64,000 nt of DNA from Rufibacter tibetensis (lineage in GTDB: Bacteria; Bacteroidota; Bacteroidia; Cytophagales; Hymenobacteraceae). Both the position numbers and the translations under genes were made by a program. The stretch lies in contig NZ_CP012643.1 in assembly GCF_001310085.1 (NCBI RefSeq), positions 1,891,001 to 1,955,000 of the forward strand, given 5' to 3'. The notes beneath the pieces are model-generated. The model was not told where the DNA came from, did not search any database, and was given only the letters and a program-made list of their open reading frames with translations. Positions 63,599-64,000 of this stretch are shown piece by piece; the stretch's first letter is position 1, and each line of letters begins with the position of its first letter.

Positions 63599-64000
63599 AT
63601 GAAACCGCTTGAAAACAAAGTAGCCCTAGTAACCGGTGCCGCCGGTGGTATTGGAAAGGCAACGGCCAACCGTCTCCTGCAGGAAGGAGCTTCTGTCTTG
63701 CTGGTCGATCTAAATGAAGCCTCCCTCAAAGAAACCTTTTCTGAGTTAAATAGCGATCAGGCCGCCTATTTCGCCGCCGATGTGTCTAAGGAAGAAGATG
63801 CCATTGCCTACGTACAAGTTGCCTTGGAAAGGTTCGGGAAACTGGACATCTTCTTTGCCAATGCGGGCATTGAGGGAGTGATGAAGCCTATCCAGGAGTA
63901 CCCCACCGAAGTGTTTGACAAAGTGTACAACGTCAATGTAAAAGGCACTTTTCTGGGGCTGAAGTATGCCATTCCGGTAATCAGTGACGGCGGAAGCATC
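63599..64000 (+). CDS. Second SDR oxidoreductase (3' end outside the window)
   Basis: 134 codons to the window edge, without a stop. MKPLENKVALVTGAAGGIGKA gives the cofactor motif and FFANAGIEG the NAG motif; the active-site Ser and YxxxK would lie downstream. It begins 31 bp after the first SDR and resembles it at the N-terminus, suggesting a tandem duplication. AACGGA lies 5 bp before the ATG. Confidence 0.88.
   Translation, partial: MKPLENKVALVTGAAGGIGKATANRLLQEGASVLLVDLNEASLKETFSELNSDQAAYFAADVSKEEDAIAYVQVALERFGKLDIFFANAGIEGVMKPIQEYPTEVFDKVYNVNVKGTFLGLKYAIPVISDGGSI

Overview
The window reads as chromosomal DNA of a Bacteroidota bacterium, most likely Cytophagales (Hymenobacteraceae-like: Rufibacter, Pontibacter or a relative). 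The reasons are the gene families (carboxypeptidase-regulatory-domain proteins, LytTR/LytS two-component pair, DUF1573, DUF3616, a long NusB, short NAD-type isocitrate dehydrogenase) and the promoters, which repeatedly show the Bacteroidota -7 element TAnnTTTG instead of a sigma70 -10 box. Genus is an inference; no rRNA lies in the window. I recognise about 52 real protein genes, one tRNA-Val(UAC), one decayed glycosidase fragment, no CRISPR array, no prophage and no intact IS element.

Layout. 1-7.3 kb: end of a GH3/serine-hydrolase fusion, two exported proteins of unknown role, a DUF3616 protein, a 2OG-Fe(II) oxygenase and a ChrA-type chromate transporter. 7.4-13.6 kb: a minus-strand nucleotide-sugar cluster (wbpD-like, wbpO/tviB-like, galE, rfbB, wbpP-like, rfbA) that feeds surface polysaccharide synthesis but lacks rfbC, rfbD and glycosyltransferases. 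13.7-20.5 kb: prmC and ribD divergent, free-methionine-sulfoxide reductase, then phospholipid genes psd and cdsA around a glutamate dehydrogenase, plus a CPBP protease. 20.6-32.5 kb: dusB, EamA exporter, amino-acid permease, two histidine kinases, hemA, a phosphodiester glycosidase, a LytTR regulator and an ArsR regulator. 33.7-41.9 kb: a second GLFV dehydrogenase, MscS channel, TerB-like Gly-rich protein, serine hydrolase and a large AsmA-like protein. 42.0-48 kb: tRNA-Val, GH2 beta-galactosidase, the GH2 remnant and an acyltransferase-like protein. 48.4-53.7 kb: a tight housekeeping operon nusB-ytxH-idh-DUF1573-yajC-ybbR-coaE. 54-64 kb: leucine dehydrogenase divergent from an ABC exporter, a DUF5706/Pycsar-effector-like membrane protein beside a two-domain BamA-like outer-membrane protein, pirin, and a divergent redox cluster (F420-reductase-like, DoxX, two SDRs).

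Three non-coding signals deserve most attention. First, a mosaic intergenic repeat family built of three modules (A, B, C) occurs three times (21.7, 33.3 and 48.1 kb); its hairpin module B shows a compensatory base-pair change between copies. Second, a family of 35-62 nt imperfect palindromes with a shared core (GGCC-type flank, TTTTCT/AAAA centre) sits at the 3' ends of many unrelated genes and looks like a genome-wide bidirectional terminator/repeat family. Third, a perfect FNR-type box TTGATCTAGATCAA lies midway between the divergent pirin and redox operons. No complete novel defence system is visible; the lone DUF5706 protein is the nearest candidate and lacks an adjacent cyclase.
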